Source: a virus. From it: DNA of 21,007 bases. Shown piece by piece: positions 13,829-19,933 of the stretch. The notes under the pieces were generated by a model. It was not told the origin of the DNA. It saw nothing but the letters and a program-made list of their open reading frames with translations, and searched no databases. The stretch covers positions 1-21,007 of IMG/VR virus record IMGVR_UViG_3300022725_000179; one strand, given 5' to 3'. Both the position numbers and the translations under genes were made by a program. Every line of letters begins with the position of its first letter. Positions within the stretch are counted from its first letter, which is position 1.

Positions 13829-14523
13829 CTGCTAATCCAAAAAGATCAGACTATTGGCGCAAAATGAACGGTGCCATTCGGTCTGCCTGTGCCGCCCGCC
13901 AAATTGATGATGAATCGCGTCTGGCCTTGATCAAATCCGTAACCGGCAAGGATTCATCAACGGAGTGCTCGGCACAGGAGTTGCGTTCTGTTTTGTATAA
14001 AATTAATGGCACCGGCCCCCGTCCGCAAAAACGCTCAGGCGCAAAAAAGAAGCGGAACTTTGCTGACAAGGCTGTTCATTCAAAGGTTCGGGCACTTTGG
14101 TTGACCCTTTATCACCTCGGCGCAACCGACAGCGCCAGTGACGAAGCTCTGGAAGCGATGGCCAAACGGGTGTGCCTCGGTGGCAAGGGCAATGAAAACA
14201 TCGTGTTCAAGCTGTCTTCAATGGACAGTAAAGGGGCGTTTAAACTGATCGAAGCCCTGAAGGCCATGTGCAGCCGGGCCGGTGTTCGTTGGGAAAATTA
14301 CAGAACCTTGCGCGGAATCGTAACGAATGACCGGGCAAGGGTCATTGAGGCCCAATGGCAAAAGCTGCACCCGCGATCCGGCTGGGGGCTCATGTTCATT
14401 GAAATCGGAAAGATTCTCAACCAGCCGATCCCGACTTCCCTTCTGCATATTCCTGACAGTGAAGCGGATCAACTCATTCAACATTTTGGAAAACTTATCA
14501 GAGAAGGAAAAGACAATGGCTGA
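13825..14523 (+). CDS. gemA: GemA/Gp16 family regulatory protein
   Basis: A 232-residue protein. The first 80 residues (YWRKMNGAIRSACAARQIDD) and the core IVFKLSSMDSKGAFKLIEAL match the Mu Gp16/GemA family. In Mu, GemA alters host gene expression and DNA topology during early infection. The basic RPQKRSGAKKKRNFADKAVH linker suggests nucleic-acid binding. The C-terminal part (ARVIEAQWQKLHPRSGWGLM) is common in alphaproteobacterial versions. It overlaps the methyltransferase by four bases and the next gene by eight. Confidence 0.88.
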   Translation: MTANPKRSDYWRKMNGAIRSACAARQIDDESRLALIKSVTGKDSSTECSAQELRSVLYKINGTGPRPQKRSGAKKKRNFADKAVHSKVRALWLTLYHLGATDSASDEALEAMAKRVCLGGKGNENIVFKLSSMDSKGAFKLIEALKAMCSRAGVRWENYRTLRGIVTNDRARVIEAQWQKLHPRSGWGLMFIEIGKILNQPIPTSLLHIPDSEADQLIQHFGKLIREGKDNG

Positions 14524-14761
14524 AATTGGCGGCATTGCGGGTGATCATTTGCGCTCTTTCATCGAACGCATTGAACGTCTTGAAGAAGAGAAAGCTGGTC
14601 TGACGGCGGACATCAAGGATGTCTATGCCGAAGCCAAAGGCACCGGGTTCGATGTCAAGATCATGCGTCAACTCATCAGCCTACGCAAAATGGAAGAGCA
14701 TGACCGGAGTGAACAGGAAGAAATCCTTGATCTCTACAAACGCGCAGTGGGCATGGAATAG
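14516..14761 (+). CDS. DUF2312 protein
   Basis: An 81-residue coiled-coil protein: GDHLRSFIERIERLEEEKAG, then LTADIKDVYAEAKGTGFDVK, then IMRQLISLRKMEEHDRSEQE. This is the DUF2312 pattern, widely present in alphaproteobacterial chromosomes and phages. Its role is not settled; the KDVYAEAKGTGFD segment is the invariant part. The start at 14516 overlaps the gemA end and uses its GAGAAGGAAA as ribosome-binding site. Finding it supports an alphaproteobacterial host. Confidence 0.9.
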   Translation: MAEIGGIAGDHLRSFIERIERLEEEKAGLTADIKDVYAEAKGTGFDVKIMRQLISLRKMEEHDRSEQEEILDLYKRAVGME

Positions 14762-14771
14762 GAGGCTGAAC

Positions 14772-14957
14772 GTGGACGACATGGATATGGCCCAACAATT
14801 GGAGCAGGAACATCTTGAACGCTCTTTGGCCGTTTTAAACCGCACCCATTTGAATGGGCCTTCTGCGAACGAGTGCATCTCTTGCGGTGACCAAATACCG
14901 GAGGGCCGCCGTCAAGCGATCCCCGGTGTTCAGAAATGTGTCAACTGCGCGGATTAA
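14772..14957 (+). CDS. TraR/DksA-type C4 zinc-finger protein
   Basis: A 61-residue protein starting at GTG (14772), chosen for GGAGG 6 bp upstream; ATG at 14781 is an alternative. The C-terminal half has ECISCGDQIPEGRRQAIPGV then QKCVNCAD, a Cx2Cx17Cx2C zinc finger of the DksA/TraR type. The N-terminal helix begins DDMDMAQQ, whose acidic residues correspond to the coiled-coil tip of short TraR proteins. TraR-like proteins enter the RNA polymerase secondary channel and change promoter choice without ppGpp. It may redirect host polymerase during phage growth. Confidence 0.85.
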   Translation: MDDMDMAQQLEQEHLERSLAVLNRTHLNGPSANECISCGDQIPEGRRQAIPGVQKCVNCAD

Positions 14958-15071
14958 CCAGTTTCAGCGTCGGGGCCATCCTTTTTAACCCCGTTATTAT
15001 TTGGGCGAAGGTCGAAGGCACAAACCGGCACCGCCGCTGGATTCACCAACCCATCATCGAAAGGAAAACAG

Positions 15072-15263
15072 ATGGAACTCAAATTCAAATTCGATTTTGA
15101 CCAAAAAGTTAAAGTCAAAGTGTCAGGTGAAATCGGCACAATCGATAGCGTCTGCCAACACAAACGGACAAAAGAAACCAATTATTGCGTTTCATATAAA
15201 GCCGCCGATGGTCGCGCTGTCGATAAGTGGTTCTATGGAGATGAACTGGAAGCTGTTGTCTAG
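15072..15263 (+). CDS. Small beta-rich hypothetical protein
   Basis: A 63-residue protein alternating charged and hydrophobic residues (MELKFKFDFDQKVKVKVSGE, then IGTIDSVCQHKRTKETNYCV), with KWFYGDELEAVV at the end. The pattern is that of a small SH3- or KOW-like barrel, often seen as phage 'DKVKV...G.V......Y.V.Y......W..E.EL' proteins. An AAAGGAAA site precedes the ATG. It is the last gene before the 15291-15321 terminator. The function is unknown. Confidence 0.7.
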   Translation: MELKFKFDFDQKVKVKVSGEIGTIDSVCQHKRTKETNYCVSYKAADGRAVDKWFYGDELEAVV

Positions 15264-15290
15264 GCGATAGCAATCCCAATGCACCAACAG

Positions 15291-15321
15291 CCCCGCTCGG
15301 TTTCGACCGTCGGGGTCTTTT
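15291..15321 (+). terminator. Terminator closing the early operon (UUCG loop)
   Basis: CCCCG-CT-CGGT-TTCG-ACCG-T-CGGGG (15291-15315) forms a two-part stem with a stable UUCG loop, followed by TCTTTT. It lies 28 bp after the last small gene. The same hairpin design recurs exactly 232 bp later without the T-tract (15523-15548), so it is also the first part of a tandemly duplicated element. Confidence 0.8.
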
Positions 15322-15519
15322 GGGTGAGAGCGGCGGTGTGGTAGCGACACACAGCCTGACGAGGCCGAGGGGGAGATATTCTGAGCAAAGAAACCCCGCA
15401 CGATAGCTGAAACTGGGGGAGAGGTGATCACTCTCCAGCTCAGGAAGGTGTGCGATGTATGAGGAGGTTCAAATCCTTCCATTTCTAGCGGGAGTAGCGA
15501 CCCGCCCGTTCTTATCTTT
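15322..15519 (+). ncRNA. Structured RNA with tRNA-type T-arm, copy 1
   Basis: No coding signal is present. The region begins GGGTGAGAGCGGCG, shared with copy 2 at 15554. Several hairpins can be drawn: GTGTG-loop-CACAC with loop GTAGCGA (15336-15352, extended by GGC/GCC), GCCT/AGGC (about 15354-15365), GGAGAG/CTCTCC with loop GTGATCA (15418-15436) and GCGGG/CCCGC with a loop also containing GTAGCGA (15488-15505). At 15463-15479 lies a perfect tRNA T-arm, GGAGG-TTCAAAT-CCTTC. Its acceptor partner is uncertain: 15406-15412 pairs with TTTCTAGC with a bulge, and 15420-15426 pairs with 15480-15486 with two wobbles. The closing ends GGGTGA (15322-15327) and TCACCC (15520-15525) are complementary. 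It cannot be a normal tRNA, as no anticodon arm fits. Confidence 0.55.
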
Positions 15520-15522
15520 TCA

Positions 15523-15548
15523 CCCCCGTACAGTTCGGCTGTCGGGGG
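15523..15548 (+). repeat. Second copy of the UUCG-loop hairpin (232-bp tandem repeat)
   Basis: CCCCCG-T-ACAG-TTCGG-CTGT-CGGGGG is a strong hairpin without a following T-tract. It starts exactly 232 bp after the similar hairpin at 15291. The next shared motif, GGGTGAGAGCGNCG, has the same 232-bp offset (15322 and 15554). This shows a tandem duplication of hairpin plus tRNA-like unit, with heavy later divergence. Confidence 0.6.
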
Positions 15549-15556
15549 GCAAGGGG

Positions 15557-15707
15557 TGAGAGCGTCGTGCCGGAGCGGTTTATCGGACACCCCGTGGGAT
15601 GCAATTGCCGAGGACGTAAAGGGACCGTACAGCCCGTTACGTCTGGCCCCTGATACAGGTGATTTGTGAAAAGCAAGACGCAGGTTCAAATCCTGCCGAC
15701 GCTCTCA
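15557..15707 (+). ncRNA. Serine-type tRNA-like RNA with insert in place of the anticodon loop, copy 2
   Basis: The ends TGAGAGCGTCG (15557-15567) and CGACGCTCTCA (15697-15707) pair perfectly for 11 bp; the inner seven act as an acceptor stem. Next comes TG, a 3-bp D-stem CCG/CGG (15570-15572 with 15584-15586) and the loop GAGCGGTTTAT with the usual GG pair, then A at position 26, all as in tRNA-Ser. CACC (15588-15591) can pair with GGTG (15658-15661) as an anticodon stem. Instead of a 7-nt loop there are 66 nt containing a 7-bp stem GACGTAA/TTACGTC (15613-15619 with 15637-15643) topped by GGG/CCC. A variable arm (TTTG/CAAG, 15663-15677) and a perfect T-arm GCAGG-TTCAAAT-CCTGC (15680-15696) follow. 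CCA is not encoded (TCA). Confidence 0.65.
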
Positions 15708-15751
15708 ACCGAATTTAAATGGCAGTTAAATCAGACAGGAGGAAGCGCAAA

Positions 15752-16579
15752 ATGTCTAAGAAAACAGAACTGAGGCCAGTCCAGCCCCTCCCGATCCCGG
15801 ACGTTGTGCCGGGGGATATTTCTGAGCACCGGCCTGATTTCAAATGGGTAAAACCAGAAAGTTTGAGAGTCGAAGGGCGTTATCAACGTGACCTATCGCG
15901 TCGTTCGGTCAAATTGATCAAGCATGTCGTTACCGTTTGGGATTGGGGACGAATGAAACCGCCAATCTGTGCTTACAACGAGGCGAGCGAACTGGTTGTT
16001 ATTGATGGCCAGCACACTGCGATCGCGGCGGCCAGTCATCCGGCACTGGATGAAATCCCGGTGATGATCGTTAAAAACTCTGAGATCAAGGGCCGTGCCA
16101 GTGCTTTTATTGGTCACAACAAAGATCGTGTCCAGGTCACAGCCCCTCAACTCTATTATGCCTCACTTGAAGCCGGTGACGATGTTGCTGTTGCATTAAA
16201 TGAAGCGTGCGAACGGGCTGGCGCAGTTATCCGGCGCAATCCGCCTCCTAATGGAAACTGGAAAGTTGGTGAAACAGTTGCGGTCGGTGCTTTGCGCAAG
16301 GTCGTTGAGTTGAAAGGAAAGGCAGGAGGGTGTCGGGTTCTTAAAATATTGATGAACGCCAGACGTGCGCCGATTTCCGCCCTTGAGGTACAGACGGTGC
16401 AAGCTCTTTTGTATTGGCCACAATGGAAAGGCGAATTTGAGGATCAGGCACTGTCACGCACGATCCGGTCTCTGTCGGCGGAGGAATGGCAACAACGCGC
16501 CAAACAGACCGCTGCGCCCCGACAATCCATCAAGGAGTCTCTGGCCGTCCAATGGTTCAGAAAGGTAACGGATTCATGA
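15752..16579 (+). CDS. ParB/Srx-fold domain protein
   Basis: A 275-residue protein. The region about 30-115 has the ParB/sulfiredoxin-like fold signature: VKPESLRVEGRYQRDLSRRS, then LVVIDGQHTAIAAASHPALD (DGQHTA at 85-90, replacing the GERR/DGQHR of relatives), then IPVMIVKNSEIKGRASAFIG. The rest is helical. It resembles the DUF6551-type proteins of phages and integrative elements. Family relatives bind DNA and use CTP, or have other nucleotide-dependent activities; which applies here is unknown. The start at 15752 is chosen for AGGAGGAA 7 bp upstream; an ATG at 15719 has no such site and lies 12 bp after the tRNA-like RNA. It is the first gene after that RNA and may share its transcript. Confidence 0.75.
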   Translation: MSKKTELRPVQPLPIPDVVPGDISEHRPDFKWVKPESLRVEGRYQRDLSRRSVKLIKHVVTVWDWGRMKPPICAYNEASELVVIDGQHTAIAAASHPALDEIPVMIVKNSEIKGRASAFIGHNKDRVQVTAPQLYYASLEAGDDVAVALNEACERAGAVIRRNPPPNGNWKVGETVAVGALRKVVELKGKAGGCRVLKILMNARRAPISALEVQTVQALLYWPQWKGEFEDQALSRTIRSLSAEEWQQRAKQTAAPRQSIKESLAVQWFRKVTDS

Positions 16580-16956
16580 ACATGAACGGCTTGAAAGAAC
16601 ATATCGCAGTTCTTGAACGTGAAAACGATGACTTGCGTGAGCGGGTTGCTTTCTTGGAGTCAGAGCTGGGTAGCGATATTGAAGCTCCGTTATCTTTTGG
16701 CCTGACACCAAGAGAGGCTTGCTTGTGTGGTGTTTTGCTGAAGAACCGTCTGGTTTCCAATCAGATGGCTATGGCCAGCCTGTACCACCTTTATGCTGAT
16801 GGGGAACTCCCCGATGCAAAAATCATTGATGTCTTCATTTGCAAAATGCGCAAAAAACTCAAAGCGTTCGACGTACAGATCGAAACGGTCTGGGGACAAG
16901 GCTATTTGATGCCTAACCCCAGCAAAGAGATCGTGCGTTCCATGATGCAGGATTGA
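16576..16956 (+). CDS. Coiled-coil/winged-helix transcriptional regulator
   Basis: A 126-residue protein. An N-terminal coiled coil (LKEHIAVLERENDDLRERVA) leads into a winged helix like the OmpR-type effector domain of response regulators (about 45-115: LTPREACLCGVLLKNRLVSN, KIIDVFICKMRKKLKAFDVQ, IETVWGQGYLMPNP). There is no receiver domain, so phosphorylation control is not expected; the coiled coil would dimerise it. The start overlaps the previous stop (ATGA). Its place just before the Mor-like gene suggests a role in the early-to-middle switch. Confidence 0.72.
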   Translation: MNMNGLKEHIAVLERENDDLRERVAFLESELGSDIEAPLSFGLTPREACLCGVLLKNRLVSNQMAMASLYHLYADGELPDAKIIDVFICKMRKKLKAFDVQIETVWGQGYLMPNPSKEIVRSMMQD

Positions 16957-16961
16957 TCGCT

Positions 16962-17342
16962 ATGAGTACCCCCGGTCTTTTCGGCATACTTCAAGAAATC
17001 GCTGAGGCAACAGATGAGCAGACTGCCATCGCAATTGCTACTGAGTTTGGCGGTTGTGAAGTTCTTGTGCCTCAGAAACCAAGGCAAAATGGCCGCAATA
17101 AACTGGTTCAATTAATTGGGGTAGACAAAGCCAAATTGATTGCCGATTATATCGGTGCCGGGAGTATTGAGATTCCCCAAGCTGGTTTTACTGGCACAAC
17201 TGCGCGACGTAGGTATGCCAGAGACCTATTGAAAGCGGGCATGACAACGACTGAAGTTGTAAAAGCCACAGGATACACGAGCCGCCAGCTACGCCGTATT
17301 AAAGGCGTAACGCCGCCCTCACTTCCATTATTTGATGACTGA
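16962..17342 (+). CDS. mor: Mor-family transcription activator
   Basis: A 126-residue protein with the Mor/C family layout. An N-terminal dimerisation part comes first (FGILQEIAEATDEQTAIAIA, then TEFGGCEVLVPQKPRQNGRN), followed by LVQLIGVDKAKLIADYIGAG. The C-terminal helix-turn-helix reads DLLKAGMTTTEVVKATGYTS then RQLRRIKG. Mor activates the middle promoter of Mu. Here the next genes are lysis and packaging genes, so it is the likely switch to them. ATG at 16962 (AGGA 10 bp upstream) is preferred to the TTG at 16953, which overlaps the preceding stop. The gene order supports the assignment. Confidence 0.82.
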   Translation: MSTPGLFGILQEIAEATDEQTAIAIATEFGGCEVLVPQKPRQNGRNKLVQLIGVDKAKLIADYIGAGSIEIPQAGFTGTTARRRYARDLLKAGMTTTEVVKATGYTSRQLRRIKGVTPPSLPLFDD

Positions 17343-17345
17343 TTT

Positions 17346-17422
17346 CCGGACATGTGTCCGGGTGCTTCTTCCTTAATAATCCGAGCATGATGCCTGCACC
17401 TATTACATTGAGGTTGCAGGCA
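17346..17422 (+). promoter_or_regulatory. Putative Mor-dependent promoter with two dyads
   Basis: CCGGACATGTGTCCGG (17346-17361) is a near-perfect dyad. A TTAATAAT stretch (17373-17380) could be a -10 box. There is no -35 match, as usual for activator-dependent promoters. A second dyad, TGCCTGCA (17391-17398) / TGCAGGCA (17415-17422), ends on the start codon of the muramidase and encloses its GAGG ribosome-binding site, so the mRNA hairpin could limit lysis-gene translation. The first dyad could instead be a weak terminator, but its 3' side is only moderately T-rich. Confidence 0.5.
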
Positions 17423-18009
17423 TGTTGTTTTTCATCACAAACGTACTTCCGATTATTCATAAACATGAAGGTGGCTTGTCCGATCGCGCCAGTGATCCCG
17501 GCGGCATCACCAATTTCGGGATTTCCCTTCGTTTCCTGAAGGAAGCCGGTTTGCTTGATCTGGATGGCGACGGGTTTATGGATGGTGATATTGACTTCGA
17601 TGGCGACATCGATGCCGACGACATCCGGGCCATGACCCTGGAAGCGGCAGGTAAAATTTATTTCCATCATTGGTGGGAAAAATACCGCTACGGCGACTTG
17701 CCGTGGCCTGTATCCGGCAAGGCCGTAGACCTTTCAATCAACATGGGAAGCTTTCAGGCGCACAAGTGCCTTCAACGTGCTGTGCGCGCTGCTGACGGTC
17801 CTAATTTGGTTGTTGATGGTCTGATCGGGTCTCGCAGCCGTCAGGCGATTGCGTCTCTTGATCCCGTTGTCCTTCATGGGGCGTTGTGTTCTGAAGCTGC
17901 CGGCTTTTATCGCTCGCTAACGAACAGCCGCCCGGATCTTGCCGAATACCTCAATGGTTGGCTTAACCGTGCTTACTCACAGGAGTTTCTTTATGTCCAA
18001 GTCCATTAA
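17422..18009 (+). CDS. GH108 N-acetylmuramidase endolysin with EF-hand-like insert
   Basis: A 195-residue lysozyme of glycoside hydrolase family 108. It has the catalytic motif HKHEGGLSDRASDPGGITNF with E16, then YFHHWWEKYRYGDLPWPVSG and AVDLSINMGSFQAHKCLQRA, and ends in a GH108 peptidoglycan-binding part (VVDGLIGSRSRQAIASLD). Between catalytic segments, residues 46-68 hold a repeated acidic DxDGDG / DFDGDIDADD motif, like EF-hand or dockerin calcium loops. There is no signal peptide, so access to the cell wall would need a holin or other route. It is the first gene after the proposed Mor promoter and its end overlaps the lipoprotein gene. Confidence 0.92.
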   Translation: MLFFITNVLPIIHKHEGGLSDRASDPGGITNFGISLRFLKEAGLLDLDGDGFMDGDIDFDGDIDADDIRAMTLEAAGKIYFHHWWEKYRYGDLPWPVSGKAVDLSINMGSFQAHKCLQRAVRAADGPNLVVDGLIGSRSRQAIASLDPVVLHGALCSEAAGFYRSLTNSRPDLAEYLNGWLNRAYSQEFLYVQVH

Positions 18010-18520
18010 GAGCCTGATGGCTCTTGCGGTTCTTTGCGTGTCGTTGGTTGCCGGACTGGCAGCTTGTGACACAATCCGCGATAAAGCATTCGGCCCGGCT
18101 GAAACAGCCGATCTTCGTGCCTATCGCGCCTTTTTGATCTATGAAGGTTTGGCCACATTGGCCCAACCCTCTGAAGAATTCCGCAATGCAGACCATTCTG
18201 CCCGATCGGCGATCGAAAACTTGCGGGATGTTACCTTTAACGCTCAGGATACGACCTTGGCCCTTGACCAAACCCGGTCGGCCTTACGTCTTTATGCCGC
18301 CGCTCTGGCTACTAAAAACGGTATCAGTATCGTCGGTCTTGATCTAAAAACAGCCGTTTTCAAGCTTGCCACACAGGCCCCCAAACTGGGTAAGGAAGCG
18401 ATTCATGTGCGACGACAGATGCGCGCCCTTGATCAGGCTGGCCGGGATCCGACCGGAGATGAATGGCAAGAGATTCTGAGCCATGTTGATCAACTCCATG
18501 CCCAAATCCAAGGGGATTAG
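17993..18520 (+). CDS. Lysis-cassette lipoprotein
   Basis: A 175-residue protein with a type II signal peptide: KSIKSL, a hydrophobic core MALAVLCVSLVAGLAAC, and lipobox LAAC with C25 as the lipidated residue. The mature part is helical (AYRAFLIYEGLATLAQPSEE, then DQTRSALRLYAAALATKNGI). The start at 17993 follows AGGAG by 7 bp and overlaps the muramidase end. Its place next to the endolysin suggests an outer-membrane spanin-like or other lysis role, but it lacks a proline-rich Rz1 pattern. No family is recognised. Confidence 0.75.
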   Translation: MSKSIKSLMALAVLCVSLVAGLAACDTIRDKAFGPAETADLRAYRAFLIYEGLATLAQPSEEFRNADHSARSAIENLRDVTFNAQDTTLALDQTRSALRLYAAALATKNGISIVGLDLKTAVFKLATQAPKLGKEAIHVRRQMRALDQAGRDPTGDEWQEILSHVDQLHAQIQGD

Positions 18521-18521
18521 G

Positions 18522-19310
18522 ATGGTGGAAGCTTCACCCATGCTGATGGTCAGGGCGCGTCGCTATGCGTCTCTGGCCGAGCTGGCCTATGACGATAATG
18601 ATGTCGTCCACCTTGCCGCTCATGCCTATGGTTATTCAGGCCTTCATTTCTTTGATCGCGATGGTGTTCAAGCTTTCATGGTTCATGACGATGATATTGC
18701 GGTCGTTGTCTTTCGCGGAACCGAGCTGAAGGATCCACGCGACATCCTGACCGATCTCAAAATCCGCAAGCGTGATTTATCTGAACAAGGCCGTGTTGGC
18801 CGGGTTCATCGGGGCTTTTCACAAGCCTTGGATAAAATCTGGGATGATGTTGAGGTCGCGATCTCCAGCCTTAAGGGCAGTCAGTATTTGATGATGACCG
18901 GCCATAGTCTTGGCGGGGCCTTGGCTGTGTTGGCTGCAAACCGGATTGGAGAAAGTCGCCCTGTCGGTCTTATGACCTTCGGGTGCCCCCGTGTCGGTAA
19001 TGCCGCGTTTTGTGCGGACGTGGCCAATCGTCACCCCGGCCAGCACATGCGTTTTGTCAACGGGGCCGATGTTGTTCCCATGCTGCCGTTCTTCGCGCTT
19101 GGCTACCGTCATAGCGGTACCCTTTGTTACATCGATCGCAAAGGGAACGTATTGCTCAATCCGAACTTCTTTGAGGTCGCACTGGATCGGGCCATCGAAT
19201 TGGTGAGTGAATGGAAGGAAGGCCTTGAAGGCTTCTATCCGGTCCAAATGCTCAAGGATCATTCGATCAGGGAATATCGCCGTTTTCTAAATGGGGGGAA
19301 CAATGGCTGA
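18522..19310 (+). CDS. Class 3 lipase in lysis cassette
   Basis: A 262-residue alpha/beta hydrolase of the lipase class 3 family. The oxyanion region is AVVVFRGTELKDPRDILTDL and the nucleophile elbow is MMTGHSLGGALA with S129. The Asp is D183 in FVNGADVVPMLP and the likely His is H247 in LKDHSIREY. GCPRVGN is another family signature. There is no signal peptide. It is encoded between lysis and packaging genes with an AAGGGG site and overlaps the next gene, so it belongs to the phage unit. It may attack membrane phospholipids and help lysis or release; a superinfection or host-envelope role is also possible. Confidence 0.88.
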   Translation: MVEASPMLMVRARRYASLAELAYDDNDVVHLAAHAYGYSGLHFFDRDGVQAFMVHDDDIAVVVFRGTELKDPRDILTDLKIRKRDLSEQGRVGRVHRGFSQALDKIWDDVEVAISSLKGSQYLMMTGHSLGGALAVLAANRIGESRPVGLMTFGCPRVGNAAFCADVANRHPGQHMRFVNGADVVPMLPFFALGYRHSGTLCYIDRKGNVLLNPNFFEVALDRAIELVSEWKEGLEGFYPVQMLKDHSIREYRRFLNGGNNG

Positions 19311-19638
19311 TCTTGACTGGCAGATGTTCGCTGTACTCTCCGGCATCTTTGTCGCATGGAACGCCTTTCTCGTCGCGATTATTCGCTATTTCATCGTTCG
19401 CTCTGTCGCTGGAATGGATAAGAAATTCGACGATATTGAAAGTGACATGGAAAAAGAGGCTGAACGCCGCCGTGAGCTGGAAAACCGACTTCACAGTCTT
19501 GAAACGGACTTGCCGAACCGTTTTGTTCAGCGAGAAGACTGGATCCGTTTTTCAAGCGTAATAGACAAAAAAATGGACAAGCTTAATGAAAAGCTCGACG
19601 GAATAAAGGATTGGGTGCATGCACGAAGTGGACTTTGA
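19303..19638 (+). CDS. DUF2730-like membrane/coiled-coil protein (Mu gp25 position)
   Basis: A 111-residue protein with one transmembrane helix at about 8-31 (MFAVLSGIFVAWNAFLVAII) followed by a charged coiled coil (about 40-75 and 85-105). This is the layout of Mu gp25/DUF2730 proteins. The start at 19303 follows GGGGGGAA and overlaps the lipase stop. Function is unknown in Mu; a single-helix holin-like role is possible, as no other holin is seen in the cassette. Confidence 0.68.
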   Translation: MADLDWQMFAVLSGIFVAWNAFLVAIIRYFIVRSVAGMDKKFDDIESDMEKEAERRRELENRLHSLETDLPNRFVQREDWIRFSSVIDKKMDKLNEKLDGIKDWVHARSGL

Positions 19639-19930
19639 AAAAGCTCAACGCGAAGAGACAAGGTGGCGCATTTTGCTCATCCTTGATGCTGGCCGTCCTA
19701 TCAAAGTGTCGGAAACATTGATTTTTTCAGCGTTATCAGATGCCTCATTGGCGATTAGCCCTAACGAACTACGCCGCGAACTGGATTATTTGCGTGACAA
19801 GGGTCTTGTTGAACTGATGGGGGAAGATACGCCTGTCTGGACAGCAGAACTTACCGGTACAGGTGTTGATGTCGTTCAATATACGATTGACTGCCCAGCC
19901 GGTATCGCGCGGCCAAAGAAGTGGTGGTAA
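19619..19930 (+). CDS. Mu gp26-like phage protein (winged helix)
   Basis: A 103-residue protein. QREETRWRILLILDAGRPIK starts a winged-helix-like fold, with SPNELRRELDYLRDKGLVEL as its recognition part and WTAELTGTGVDVVQYTIDCP and KKWW at the end. This matches the short ArsR-like phage proteins placed between gp25 and gp27 homologues in Mu-like phages. The overlap of 20 bases with the preceding gene and AAGGA 8 bp upstream support the start. DNA binding is inferred from the fold; its role in morphogenesis is unknown. Confidence 0.78.
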   Translation: MHEVDFEKAQREETRWRILLILDAGRPIKVSETLIFSALSDASLAISPNELRRELDYLRDKGLVELMGEDTPVWTAELTGTGVDVVQYTIDCPAGIARPKKWW

Positions 19931-19933
19931 ATC

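Noticed and set aside
15406-15489. Canonical tRNA gene around the first T-arm
   Set aside because: The length is right and the T-arm is perfect, but no anticodon arm in the right place and only a bulged acceptor stem could be drawn.
15455-15559. 34-residue rightward frame starting MYEEVQILPF
   Set aside because: It has no ribosome-binding site and crosses the T-arm and the UUCG hairpin; the structural RNA explanation is better.
15192-15689. 165-residue leftward open frame over the non-coding island
   Set aside because: It contains the GFEPP-type signature produced by reading the antisense of a tRNA T-arm (GGTTCAAATCC). There is no ribosome-binding site; it is a shadow of the RNA elements.
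15557-15707. tmRNA (ssrA)
   Set aside because: The tRNA part is serine-type, without the alanine G-U pair, and no tag-peptide frame ending in the usual AA residues was seen.
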